NCBI RefSeq assembly: GCF_014529535.1
Contig: NW_023503608.1
Span: forward strand, 10,156,501 to 10,220,500
From: Bradysia coprophila
Lineage: Eukaryota; Arthropoda; Insecta; Diptera; Sciaridae
DNA length: 64,000 bases
Reading direction: 5' to 3'
The translations under genes were made by a program, and so were the position numbers. Shown here in pieces: positions 13,001 through 23,927 of the stretch. Position 1 is the stretch's first letter; every line of letters begins with the position of its first letter. The notes beneath the pieces are model-generated. The model saw only the letters and a list, made by a program, of their open reading frames with translations, ran no database searches and was not told the origin of the DNA.

Positions 13001-16000
13001 CCAAGAAAGTTAACAGCAAGCTGCCGAAACTTCCCGGTTATTCGTGATGCCGGAGATCCAGTTGCTGAACCGGAGCCTGGTAATCAAAGATTCTAAATGT
13101 TGTACTACTCAATTTGCTAAATTGTTTTAATCCAAATTAGTCTCTGAGCCTGAGCCATCGTCTGAGCCAGAGCCGTCATCGGAACCAGAGCCCACATCCG
13201 AACCCAGTAAGAAAATGTTTAACGTAAACCCGCATTCAAATTTGTTTTTTAATTCTTTTCTTGAATAGCCTCAGAACCAGAACCTTCTTCAGAACCAGAG
13301 CCAAAGTCGGAACCAGAACCCAGTTCAAGTAAGGCTTAAATGTGATTTTGTGGATATGGCACATTAGTTAGCTAGTTTACTGAAGTGACATGATTAAGTC
13401 ACATTCGGCTTTCAGGAGAAAATGGTTCAAAATTGTAAATTCATTTTAAATTTACAGCCGCCGAGCCAGAACCTGAACCTGCGAAGACCACAATAAAACC
13501 AAGAATAGAACCAGCTCCCCGCGGATTTCGACCAAAGTCGAAACGGGTTGCAGATGATACAACATCGAAAGATGGACTTACTGTGGCCACAAGTGTTTCT
13601 TATCGTGTTAGTGCGAAAACAGGTCGAAAACGGCGAGATGTAACAACGGAAAGTAAGTCTTTACAAAATATACAGCAGTCGGAAGAAAGTAGTTTTTTTT
13701 GAGTAGTTTCGAAATCAGAAATGTTAAAATGGGTTATTTGCAGCACAAAACTAATTTAAACTACTGGAAGTATAAAATTTTCATTATAAAATGAATATGA
13801 CATGTGGTGGCTGAACACCTTTCAAAGACTTGTAAATTTTTCGATATTTCTCTGATTCGAATGTCTGATTCTTATATTTAAATAGAACTCGCGTCTTTCA
13901 CATTGTCCTATTGATAGGGATATTGTTAAAGTTACCTTTTTTAATGACCAGATTTGCACATTGTCCAATAACAATTTATTTAATTGAGTAGCTTTATCTA
14001 CTAATACTATGAATTGTTCGAACTTAACTACTCACAATATTCACAATGTATACATATCACGCAATATTGCACCAACTAACAAATAATTACAAATAGGTAT
14101 ACCAACATCCGAACCGGAACCCTCTAGTGAGCCCGAACCTAAAAGTGAGCCCGAACCTAAAAGTGAGCCAGAGCCAACAAGTGAACCGGAACCATCCAGT
14201 GAGCCTGAGCCAACAAGTAAGCCGGAACCAACTAGTGAGCCAGAACCGGCAAGTGAACCGGAACCTAAAAGTGAACCAGAACCTAAAAGTGAGCCAGAAC
14301 CATCGAGTGAGCCTGAACCTAAAAGTGAACCGGAACCAAACAGTAAGCCAGAGCCAACAAGTGAACCGGAACCAAACAGTAAGCCAGAGCCAACAAGTGA
14401 GCCAGAACCTAAAAGTGAACCAGAACCAACGAGTGAACCCGAACCTAAAAGTGAGCCAGAACCATCAAGTGAGCCAGAACCTAAAAGTGAACCGGAACCA
14501 TCTAGTGAAGCTGAACAGACGAAAAAAAATGTTTCAAAAGTATCAGCTACGCCAGGTACATTGTCTTTTTAATCTTTTTATTGTTTATCGTGAAGTAAAT
14601 TGAGAATTGTAGATTCGTTAATTCCAAGGTAGTCGATGTTAACACCTATACACTTAAAGACATTTCGTTTTTGTTTTGATAAAGTAGTGGTAGTAGAAGG
14701 TAGTGAATTACGTAGTTTTGGTAAATTAAATTGATTTTTCCTAAAATGTATTATTTTCAAAATTTTATGCGAAGGTGCTGATGTGTGACGAGTCAACACA
14801 TTCTACACGTTTCATGTAAAATCAAGTCCATAATTAATTTTCCTTTGTATTATACGTAACAAAAAATATGAACAGAAAAACCATTAGCAAATCGGTTGAA
14901 AACATGATTTATTTGCTGAACTGTAAAAAGTCCGTAAATTGGAATCCAAATTGAGTCACGCCGAAAGGAGAAACTCGGTAGCAATTCGGACTATGATCAA
15001 TAGTAGTAAAACTAGACTCAACAATAGATTTTTTATTCGCATCGTTGCAACTAAGACAACCTTCTATAATTTCTAGGACCTGTCAGCAAATACACCCCGA
15101 AACACGATTTTAATCCTATGGATTGTACAGACATTGTCATTGGTTCTGCCAGAGGTACAAGCAGTAGAATCATGGATTATTATACACGAGATAGGTAACG
15201 ACTATGAAAAGCCCCATTTCGAAAACAATATCTAAAGCTTTCGTATAATTCCTATAGATCAACGCCTCGAACGGATGAATTCTGGGGTGGAAAATCGGAC
15301 CTTACCGCAACTGGTGGCTTCGAAATCGATGGTGTTACAACGATAGTCTTCCGTCGTCCGCTCGAATCACATGAACCCACCGATCACAGCATTGAGGATG
15401 ATTTAATGAACGTTATTTGGGCACGTGGTCAAGAACCGAATAAATACGTCCATTTCCCAGCGTCTGGAGTTGAAAAAGAACAGTCTTCTGTGCCAGACTT
15501 TTACAAACCAGACGAACTGAAGTACCATGGCCACCGGTCACAGCGTGGATCAACTCAAATAAACTTCTTAGAGGAAGTTAAACCCGTAACAGTATCCAAT
15601 GGTACACAGTCGGTTGTGACGATAAGTCATCAATTGGATAACAATTGTATGGGCTTCTGGCGTCATCCCAGAGATTGTTCGCCAGAAAAGTTCAACTGCG
15701 AATACTTTGTGTCCTGGCAAACGGTTGGCAAAGGCGACGAGATGCGATTCACAATACAAACGACGAATACGCAATATTGGACCGGCATTGGCTTCAGTGA
15801 AGATGAAAAAATGTCACAGACGGATGCTGGTAAGGAATTGCTTGAAATTTAAAACTTTTTTTATTTGCGCCAGTTAGGCACTGAACAGAAATAAAAGCCA
15901 GTTTGTCTTATTTCCACTTGCAGTTATCGGATGGGTGGATGGAAATGGTCGACCATTTTTGATGGACACCTGGATCAACGGTTATTCACCACCGAAGCTT

Positions 16001-18939
16001 GATGATCATCAAGACATTTACAATGCATCTGGAAGCATTAAAAATGGAGCAACAATCTTGGAATTCACCAGAAAACGAACCACCAGCGATCCACAAGATT
16101 TATCGTTTACAAACGACCACTGCTTGTACATGATGTTCCCCATACAAGGTGGAAGCTTCAATCCTGTGAACAAGAAAACGAGGAAACACGAACAAATTCC
16201 CATTGTGACCGCCAATCGAATTTGTATCAAATCGTGCGAAAAAGAATTGGAAGAATTGATTGCCGCTACTACGCCAGCGCCCAATCGATTGGTGTACGCT
16301 GTTGGGGTTAAACTAATGAATTTGGCTGAATCGTTCGAGTCACCTTCGAAAGGAACACCGGAATTCGACAGCTTAGCCTCACAAATTGCGGATAGTTTTA
16401 ACGGTGTTCTGCATAACATCCCCGGTTATTACAAGGTCGACGTCACCAACTTCGAGAAGTGAGTGGTTTCTCAGTTAACTTGTGGTCGAACGGAAGGAAC
16501 TAAAAAATGATTTTTGCAGGCAAAAGGATACGGTCATCGCATCAATGAACGTGCTATTCGACAAGGCTGCTTATGAAAAGGGTCGATCGCTTAAAACCGA
16601 CGTTGAAAATGACCTTGTTAGCGAAGATGGAAATGACCAGAAAGATGGAAAAGTTGTGAAGAAGATCCTCAAGGACAGTCTTGTCTCGGGCAAAGTGGGC
16701 TCATTATCGGTCGATCCGAATTATCTTGACTTTGAAGCACTCGAATGTAATTTAGATGGAAGTCTTAAATGTTGCTCGGTATTCTCCAACACTTTTCTTT
16801 GCAGATAAGAGTTCGTTGAACGAATCGGAGCCGACCACTTCATTCTTCCAATTGTCCGAGGTTCGATTATATATCGTTCTTGGACTGATTGCTGCACTGG
16901 TTGTTGTGGCTTTGCTTCAAGCTACTTGTACAATTTACAAAACATCGCGGAGCAGCCGAAATCAGAAGGTAAATAACTTTGAGTTTAAAATTCATTTTAC
17001 AGAAATTTTATTCGAACGACGATCAATGAACGGTTACTTATTCATCGGATGACTTTTTCTAGCTGGTTTATGTTATACCAATGGAGTACAGAATGTATCA
17101 TCCTCCATCAAGCAGCTTGTAGTCGAAAAGTTTTATTTTATTTTTATTTCGGTTGAACATTTTTCACGTTGAATTTTGTTTTTAGTTTTTATTTTGTTGT
17201 TTTGTTAAATTTTTGTTTTTTTTTTTAAATATTATTTTCGTTTAAACTATACGGAAGTAGACGTGTTTGACAATTTCCTTCAAAATTATACTTTGCTGAT
17301 CTCTACTTTTAAATAATAAAATTGGAACAGTGTGTTGGCTTGGCTTCATTTTTAACATAAACTTTTGGGTAAATGCTTTTCCTTTATTCGATTTAATCTT
17401 TTCTCCATTTCTATTTCTATGATTTCACTTTTTCAAACGCTTTTTGATTTCAAGCTGCGATAAATTGGTTCATAATTTTGAAAAACGTTAAAAATTCAAA
17501 TCGAAAAAAAATGTAAAATTCTGATCGTTAGTGGGTCATTGTGTAGTGGGTCATTGTGTAGTGGGTTCTTAGTGAATGGTTTGGTTGTAGACGGTGAAGG
17601 GATTAATGTCGGAAAAATAAATTCTCAAAAAATCAATGAAAAACTCTGATGAAGCTCTGCATTGTTTCAGGGTCAGCTAGCAATTTAACCCATTTAATGA
17701 AGATTAGCGCTTCTTAACCCTGACGCTAATCTATAATATAATTATAAAATAAACTCAAAAGATTAATCCCGCTGTTAGATGAATAATGTGGATCAATTCA
17801 TTGGTATCCTGTTAAATCTAACAAAAAGAGAAAGACTAACAAGGGATTAACAAAGGCTGAAGCTTTAGGAATTTACAGCACATTTTGTTCCATATTTTCT
17901 ATGTACATTTCGTTCAAAATAATTAGTATCTACCTACATTATATGGGATTTTAAAACCTTGAAGATCGTACAAAGTTGGGATAGTAGTTATCTGCGCTAC
18001 TTGCTTTCATCTTCACTATAAGATTCTTGATTCTTACCAGCGTTCGACAGAGTAAGAATGTTCGTCTGTCATTGGAGAGTGAAATCTCTTGCCAGAGCTT
18101 TTAATTATTATAAGCTCGACATTTGAAAACGTTTTTTGGATTTATGAACCATATGGATTTTAAAAAAATTCTCAAGAAAAATGACCTCAGTGATTTAGAG
18201 TTGTAACATAACGCCGAAAACAACAGAATTGAGGACTGTTTTTACTGTTCTCTCCGTGATCGCTCAGGCGTTATCTATATCAATTTTAAATCACTGATTC
18301 CTCGATCGTTTTGCAGCTTTGGAATGCTTCTACACAAATGCAATATTGATCACAGACTTGGTGCCTTTTTTTTCTCTACAACCGATTTATGAGAGGACTA
18401 CTGACAATAATCAATCTCCGTATTTTCAGGATCAATTGATTCCCAATTCAGCCTGGAAAGACTATTCCACAAACACAAATTACGCTTTTGATGCATTTGG
18501 TGAAACGGAAGAGAAACACAAACGAAACCGCAGTTCAAGCAGCCAGCAAACGTTGCAAATGTCCCATTCACCGGTAAAGCCACAATACTACAACGAAAGT
18601 CGAACGTCCCGACACGACAATGCCGACAGCCATCGTCATCATGGCAATCATCACAACAATGGTGATGGACGCGGATACCAGAATGGTGAACATATACCCA
18701 GATCTTCATATGCTGATCGTACGTACTCATTACCGCGAACCGTCGTCCAACAACAACAACACCTACAAAAGAGTCATCCCGGATACTATACGCAAGATCG
18801 AAGAAATCGTAGTGCACAACATAGTGCTTCTTCTGCTGGCATTGATCAGCCCGATTTCTATTTTATGCCGTCACAACGGAAATATTCGGGTGAGGTTGTA
18901 CGAGTGTACGTAGATTATAATAAAGAGCCGAAGAACTAA
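7064..18939 (+). CDS. EGF/DOMON/SEA transmembrane protein, 5' end missing
   Basis: Inferred exons: 7064-7134, 12112-12209, 12279-12412, 12480-12701, 12843-13079, 13141-13206, 13269-13328, 13458-13652, 14097-14555, 15077-15194, 15258-15829, 15924-16458, 16520-16746, 16805-16968, then either 17063-17122 or 18430-18939. All phases agree. Domain order: an N-terminal region with a CNNC motif and [10 protein letters not shown]; a cysteine-rich EGF-like unit (exon 12480); the first half of a DOMON fold ([24 protein letters not shown]); a long SEPEP-repeat insert containing the furin-like site GRKRRD; the rest of that DOMON ([20 protein letters not shown]); a complete second DOMON (exons 15258 and 15924); a SEA-like region (exons 15924-16746); one membrane helix ([18 protein letters not shown]); and a cytoplasmic tail. 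DOMON folds bind haem or sugar in other proteins; the ligand here is unknown. The architecture recalls Drosophila nahoda from memory, unverified. Confidence 0.85.
7489..9499 (-). CDS. Two-module DUF753 cysteine-rich surface protein
   Basis: Seven exons on the minus strand: 9424-9499, 9251-9352, 9094-9192, 8512-9042, 8346-8447, 8039-8286 and 7489-7980. They add up to 549 residues with consistent phases. The start is chosen at 9499 because it gives a signal peptide ([20 protein letters not shown]) ending SASA; a second ATG follows at once. Exons 2-4 encode one module and exons 5-7 a second. Shared landmarks are [28 protein letters not shown] and TRGCI/TRGCL. The C-terminus is hydrophobic ([19 protein letters not shown]), so it is a membrane helix or GPI-attachment signal. 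Family DUF753 is a Ly6-like, cysteine-rich repeat family of unknown function in flies. The whole gene lies inside an intron of the opposite-strand DOMON gene. The second module has lost two conserved cysteines. Confidence 0.87.
9562..9568 (-). promoter_or_regulatory. TATA box of the DUF753 gene
   Basis: TATAAAA on the minus strand, 63 bases upstream of the ATG at 9499. It would place the transcription start near 9537 and give a short 5' UTR of about 40 bases. Confidence 0.6.
9570..12111. other. Intron DNA of the DOMON gene, no other gene seen
   Basis: AT-rich DNA between the DUF753 promoter and the next DOMON exon. Two minus-strand open frames (10961-11212 and 11261-11524) have no recognisable features or splice partners. 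Confidence 0.6.
13141..14555 (+). repeat. Coding SEPEP hexapeptide repeat
   Basis: 18-bp units (AGTGARCCRGARCCN-like) encode S-E-P-E-P-x, with x mostly K, T or S. Copies occur at the end of exon 12843-13079, in the small exons at 13141, 13269 and 13458, and most densely in exon 14097-14555, which has about 22 units. Other frames give SQQVNRN-like shadows. The repeat lies inside the DOMON protein between the two halves of its first DOMON domain. Confidence 0.93.
17063..17122 (+). CDS. Alternative short last exon of the DOMON gene
   Basis: It follows TTTTTCTAG and stays in phase with the transmembrane exon that ends at 16968. It encodes 19 residues ([19 protein letters not shown]) and a TAG stop. 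An AATAAA signal at about 17314 would end this transcript. It competes with the 170-residue tail encoded at 18430-18939. Confidence 0.72.
   Translation: MVYVIPMEYRMYHPPSSSL
17314..17319 (+). terminator. Poly(A) signal for the short DOMON isoform
   Basis: AATAAA about 190 bases after the TAG stop at 17122. Confidence 0.6.
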
Positions 18940-19766
18940 AGCGAAAGGGATATTTCCTTTACTTTATTTTTGTAAGTAGCGCCATTTTTTGTTGCAAATT
19001 AATGTTGAGTTCGATGAGAATGTGAATTATGTAAATCGAAGAATATTTTAAATCAGACAGCAATCCGTCCATAAGTTTAGTCAATTTGATTTGAAACTTT
19101 TTGCAATATTTTCGATATCCGGATACCATCCATATACCATTCGGCTAAGATAGAAATTCTTTACACAGACTAAGTCATTAGTGCAACAACAATCACATCA
19201 ATATTTATGTAATCAGTAATCACTCTTTCAACCGGATGTTGGCGTTTTTGATTGACTATATTGACTGAGGAACAAAACCTTTTAACAAAAAATTGGTTCC
19301 GGTAATTCCACGGATTAAATGGAATGTGTAATATGTTCTGAATTGTTCTTAATAAATAAGCAAGTGTTCGAATACATCCACCAATACACTGGTAGTTTTC
19401 ATTTTTATATCTCTTCTTGTGTTCCAAACAATTATTTGGAACACTATAAGTAAAAATGCCGATCTGACTTTTTGAGGTCATCTGTTCCGAAATTATCTGC
19501 TCCAACATCAATGATATCTCACAGCAATAATTAATGGCTGAAAACAGCCGCTGAAAACAGCATGACGCTGAACGATTTCTTCGAACCTTAAGTTAAGCAG
19601 AACATGGCAACGTTTAGTGAATTAATTGAAAAATGAAAAACCATTTTTGCAACAAATCGTATTGCATGGTGAGACGTATGTGATAGAGAGAGAAAGAAGA
19701 GTCACAGTAAGATCTTGCTTTTATCGTAACGAACTATGAAATACAATTTTGGATTTTACATTTTTT
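18940..19766. other. 3' flank of the DOMON gene, nothing else seen
   Basis: Includes the 3' UTR of the long isoform. No convincing gene on either strand. Confidence 0.5.
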
Positions 19767-19945
19767 TCATGTCTTGGGCATAAATTACGGAATTTTTCTC
19801 GTAGTTTAGGCCCTCAGCATGAAAAGTTGTATACGCATCTGTTGTGGACGGTTTATTTTAGGCACTTTCGCATGTCGCCCTCACTTCGTTCGGGCTACAA
19901 CTCGCGAAATTGCCTAAAATATACCGTCCACAACAGATACGTAAA
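19767..19945 (+). repeat. Foldback element, family A copy 1
   Basis: Near-palindrome with outer arms TCTGTTGTGGACGGTTTATT and its complement, TTTTAGGCA/TGCCTAAAA and TTTCGC/GCGAAA, around a GC-richer loop with CTCACTTCGTTCGGGCTAC. A unique tail (CTTGGGCATAAATTACGGAA to ATGAAAAGTTGTATACG) is shared with copy 2, which lies in the opposite orientation. Confidence 0.85.
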
Positions 19946-21256
19946 TAATTATTGTATTCATTTACCCTACACATAAAAGCATCTTCTAATGTAACTTCTA
20001 GTGCAGAGGATTAAAAAGAGAGTGAAATTAAATTTCAAAGTCGCACCTTTTCGGTTTACACTAATGTCTGATATTTAGTCAATCAATTGAATACCTACAT
20101 CCGTAAAATGACCGTCCCAGAAAATACTTTTTGTGCACACAATTCCTCACGAGAGAGGATTCCGTGAATAACATTTTTTTTAGCGAGTACTTTTACTGGA
20201 TAGGTCGACATTATTATACAAAAAAATTTATATTTAAGTTTTACCGTTTTAAGTTAATCCCTAGGAACCGTTTTTAATTTGTAAATAGAGAAAAATAATT
20301 TAAATGAAACGAAGCAAGAACAATAAGTGTGGTCAGTGTAAAAAGACAACGAAAAAATGTTTAGTTTTTAAATCGTCGTAATGTTAATATAAGTGAAATT
20401 AGCGTTTTAAATTTATAAGTGGAACTCTTGTTGGTAGATGATAGCCAACAGCCCAAGTACTTAATTTTCGTATACAAAAAATAGAGGTTTCGGGTTCTGT
20501 TTTTTCCGTTGAAAAACCGTTGAGACCCAGCCAAATCCAATTGATTAATGGGAATGGTTCGATGTTTGTCTGTTTTTATTAAGCTCACACTAACAGTCGC
20601 AGCGTTTTTCATGACCCAGGTCCCTGTCTTATACTTCCTAAATTCACGCCGTAAGTGTGCCTAAAATTTGAATTTTAAGTGAACGATTCGATGAAAAAGT
20701 GTACCAAAAAATACATTTCAACGCTTCATTGTATGAAATTGACGCTACGTCAGAAAGACCGCCGCAGTTTCCATTTTGAATTTCGACCGCAGTTACGGCG
20801 TGAATTCAGCTTGATTTGGAGAATATTATTACTGAAACAAAAAGTTAATTTATTCTCGATTCACTTGCAATATTTAAGCTTACAAAATGTTCAACAGTCA
20901 CAATTACTTACTTCGAGAGTTACCAAAAAACGCTTTAGCAGTAAGCAAAACTCAGCAAACACAAGATTCTATAAAATAGAAAAATTCCAACGTTGCTTGA
21001 TTGAAATGTATCGTAAAACCATAAAATAAAATGTAGAACTTAAAGTGTGCAGTTGCTGTGTTAGCAACTGCATTTTTAATTTGTAAATAGAATAGTAATT
21101 TTAAATAAAATTGTTATTAGTAAATCAAGTATACTGGAGTCGTTGTTTTTCATTTCGTATAGCATTTCCCTTCCAACAGATGGGACCAACCCATAGAGTT
21201 ACACTAGAAACGAGTCGACTCGATAGAGATCATTATTTTAACATGTCTGGTTTCCA
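19946..21256. other. No recognised gene; one orphan 116-codon frame
   Basis: An open frame at 20679-21029 (+) is basic and lacks recognisable domains, a good start context or codon bias. A phrase TTTTTAATTTGTAAATAGA occurs both before it (about 20270) and after it (about 21072), so the stretch may be part of an unrecognised repeat. Confidence 0.4.
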
Positions 21257-21618
21257 CGAGGGGTAACCGACTGGCCAAAATGGTGGCAAATCAATTTCTA
21301 ATTCCTTTCAATTCCATTTAATTACCTCAATTACCGGACCAACTCGTCTAATTGCCGGATTCGCTCTATTTCCTTTCAATTCCTTTCAATTCCGTTCAAT
21401 TCCGTTCAATTCCTTTCAACTCCCTTTCAATACCCTTTCAATTTCTAAAGGTACTTCCTGTCAATTCCTTTTAATTGCTCTTAATTCCTTTTATTTCTTT
21501 AATTAACGGATTAACACCACTACTTGCCGGATTCGCCCTTCAATTCCTATAATTCCAATCAATTCCTTCAATTCCACGAATTTGAATTTTCGAAATAATT
21601 GCTCGATATTTTCAAATA

Positions 21619-21768
21619 CAGCCAAGGACAGTCAAAAAAGTGCATTTTTATGATTTTCGTGTATATCGATTTCAGCTGTTTTAACAATACAAATTACAAT
21701 GGCAAAACAGCTGAAATCGATGACACACGTATAGAATAAAAATGCACTTTTTTGACTGTCCCAGGCTG
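21619..21768. repeat. Hairpin element inside the 1.8 kb transposon
   Basis: Inverted arms: GGACAGTCAAAAAAGTGCAT and its complement, plus ATCGATTTCAGCTGTTTT and AAAACAGCTGAAATCGAT, with a loop of roughly 20 bases. Confidence 0.88.
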
Positions 21769-22079
21769 TAGATATAAATTTGGAACAACTATGTTGTCCT
21801 ACATTTGTGACTCATTTTGTTAGAATCTTTAATTTTTACTCATACTTTTTCAATTTCAATTTAGATTAAACCGTCCAATTGACTGCAGTTTTGTTTAAAA
21901 TGATTTCACATCGCACATCATTGTTTATTTTAGATAAATAGTATTTTTCGTACAAAGCCAGGAAATGGCGAAAAACTTTTGTGCATCCGACAACTGAAAT
22001 ATGACATATTTTGCCATGATTTTTCATTAGGAAATGTCAGTTTTTCCCGAACTATATATCGTGCAGGAATAGTTTTTTA

Positions 22080-22262
22080 CGTATATGTTGTGGACGGTAT
22101 ATTTTAGGCAATTTCGCGGATTGTAGCGCGAACGAAGTGAGGGCGACAAGCGAAAGTGCCTAAAATAAACCATCCACAACAGATGCGTATACAACTTTTC
22201 ATGCTGAGGGCCTAAGTTACGAGAAACATTCCGTAATTTATGCCCAAGGCATGAAAAAAACT
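22080..22262 (-). repeat. Foldback element, family A copy 2
   Basis: Inverted relative to copy 1 at 19767-19945 and closely similar over the whole length, including the tail ending in GCCCAAGGCATGAAAAAAAC. Confidence 0.85.
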
Positions 22263-23087
22263 TCATTTCTTGACGATTTATGGTGCGGGAAAGAAATTAC
22301 ATGAATTTTTCCATGACTATACGATTGATTAATATGGTGAATGTGAAGTGTGTTTGTTTTCAAGTAAATTGCTGTGTTTTGTCTATTTCAGTTGTCCGAT
22401 GCACAAAACATTGTTCGTACCTCGCTCGACAGGAAATGGATTTGTTCAGCACACGTCAGCAAAAGCCAAAGCACTGAATTTTTTGTTTCGTTCAAGTGAT
22501 CGACATCGTAAGATTTTAGACTTTTGAAAAGTTGATGGAATAGATCATCTATTATAGATGATATTGTCTGTGATGCATTTTTTTTGTAAATTTGGTTTGA
22601 AACTGGAGCATTTCGCAACGGCAATGCCCCAGCCTAACATTTCCCCGACGAATATTCACTTGTTTGTTGCGGCTCAAACTCTCCCGTATCTGACTCACAA
22701 GAATCCTCTGAAGAAGAATCCTTCAGTGTGCATTTTTTGAACATAAAAGGACGTTGGACCTGTTCTAAAATGGAACTGATCAACTCTGTACACTGTTATT
22801 TATTGTGCGGGAGCTTTTAAAATTAAAACAAAAAGGAAATAATGTGGTTTTGCATTCGCTGGTCCTTCTTTCCAATAATCACACTTATCAGCATTTACTC
22901 TCATTTACTTTCAATTCCTTACAATTCCACATATTTCCAGTCAATTCATATCAATTCCGATCAATTACTGCCAATTCCGATCAATTCCAGTCAATTCCGG
23001 TCAATTCCAATTATTTACCGGATACTACGGCAATTCCTTTGAGGGTGTGTAGTCAATTACCCGAGTCGGTTACCCCTCGGGTTTCCA

Positions 23088-23927
23088 TGTCTAAATTTGA
23101 GTGACTTCTACAAAAAGGAAAACAGACTGAAATGCATCAAGGCTAATTTGTAAAGCATTGAAAATATTAACACTTAACGATTCGATTCCGCAGAGAGCAT
23201 CTAAATTTATTTTGTCTGTTCAAATTGCGATCACTTGTGGTGTGCCAGTCTATTGTTGTTTAAAACCGGTGGAACTGCATCTGCCCTGGATGATCAAATC
23301 AATATGCAATGAGAACGACAACAGAAATGATCTGCGAGCTATTGTTGTTACGATCGTCTTATATTAAAGCTTACAAACAAACACCAGGTAGTACTGTAAT
23401 CAGAAGCAATAGCTTTTCTGGGTTACCTTTTATCGGTTTAATTTCTCCGATATCCTACAGAGGGCGATTAATATGTTGGGCAAATAAAGTAAATTCACAA
23501 TAGAGCAATGAACATTTCTATAATGATTAGATTATAGCCTGACAACAGCGATAACAATTAATGATAAGCTCTAGCTAACGTCCTGTTTTATATGTTAGAG
23601 CAAAGGAAGTGGAAGATTAAATCCATAATAAATACTGAAATCATATCAACTGATAGATTTAATTACCACTATCCTATCGTTGATTTGCTTGCCGTGCGTT
23701 AAGGGTTATACACCCAATTAATTTTCTTTTCTATTGGTCCGTCATTAAATAACACATTTTTCGAATTTTATTGGAATTTTAATCTTTATTTTCCTTATAT
23801 GACTAGCGCATCGATAAAGATTTTTGATTGTAAAGACAATTTAAACTTATTGATTGAATTTCGGAGAATAGTTAATGGTTTGATAGCATTGAACGAGTTA
23901 GCATTCCGGTATTCAGTTTTTTTAAAA
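23088..23927. other. Upstream region of the hexosaminidase gene
   Basis: No separate gene seen. It must contain the promoter and 5' UTR of the hexosaminidase, but no clear TATA box was identified. The same frame is open upstream to 23799, so a longer N-terminus cannot be excluded. Confidence 0.45.

Larger units (their letters stand above)
21257..23079. mobile_element. 1.8 kb non-autonomous DNA transposon, 8-bp TSD
   Basis: Ends are CGAGGGGTAACCGACT at 21257 and the complement AGTCGGTTACCCCTCG ending at 23079. They are flanked by the perfect 8-bp duplication GGTTTCCA (21249-21256 and 23080-23087). Many TTCAATTCC words at roughly 10-base spacing lie near both ends (about 21320-21560 and 22905-23035). 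No transposase frame is visible. Two other hairpin elements (21619-21768 and 22080-22262) are inserted in it. An 8-bp duplication suits hAT or P-type families; the class is not settled. Confidence 0.85.

Noticed and set aside
14127-14603. 158-codon frame rich in SQQVNRN repeats
   Set aside because: It is the shifted frame of the SEPEP-coding exon. The frame that joins neighbouring exons in phase is the Ser-Glu-Pro one.
20679-21029. 116-codon plus-strand frame
   Set aside because: Basic and compositionally biased, no domain, no splice context, and lies in repeat-like DNA.
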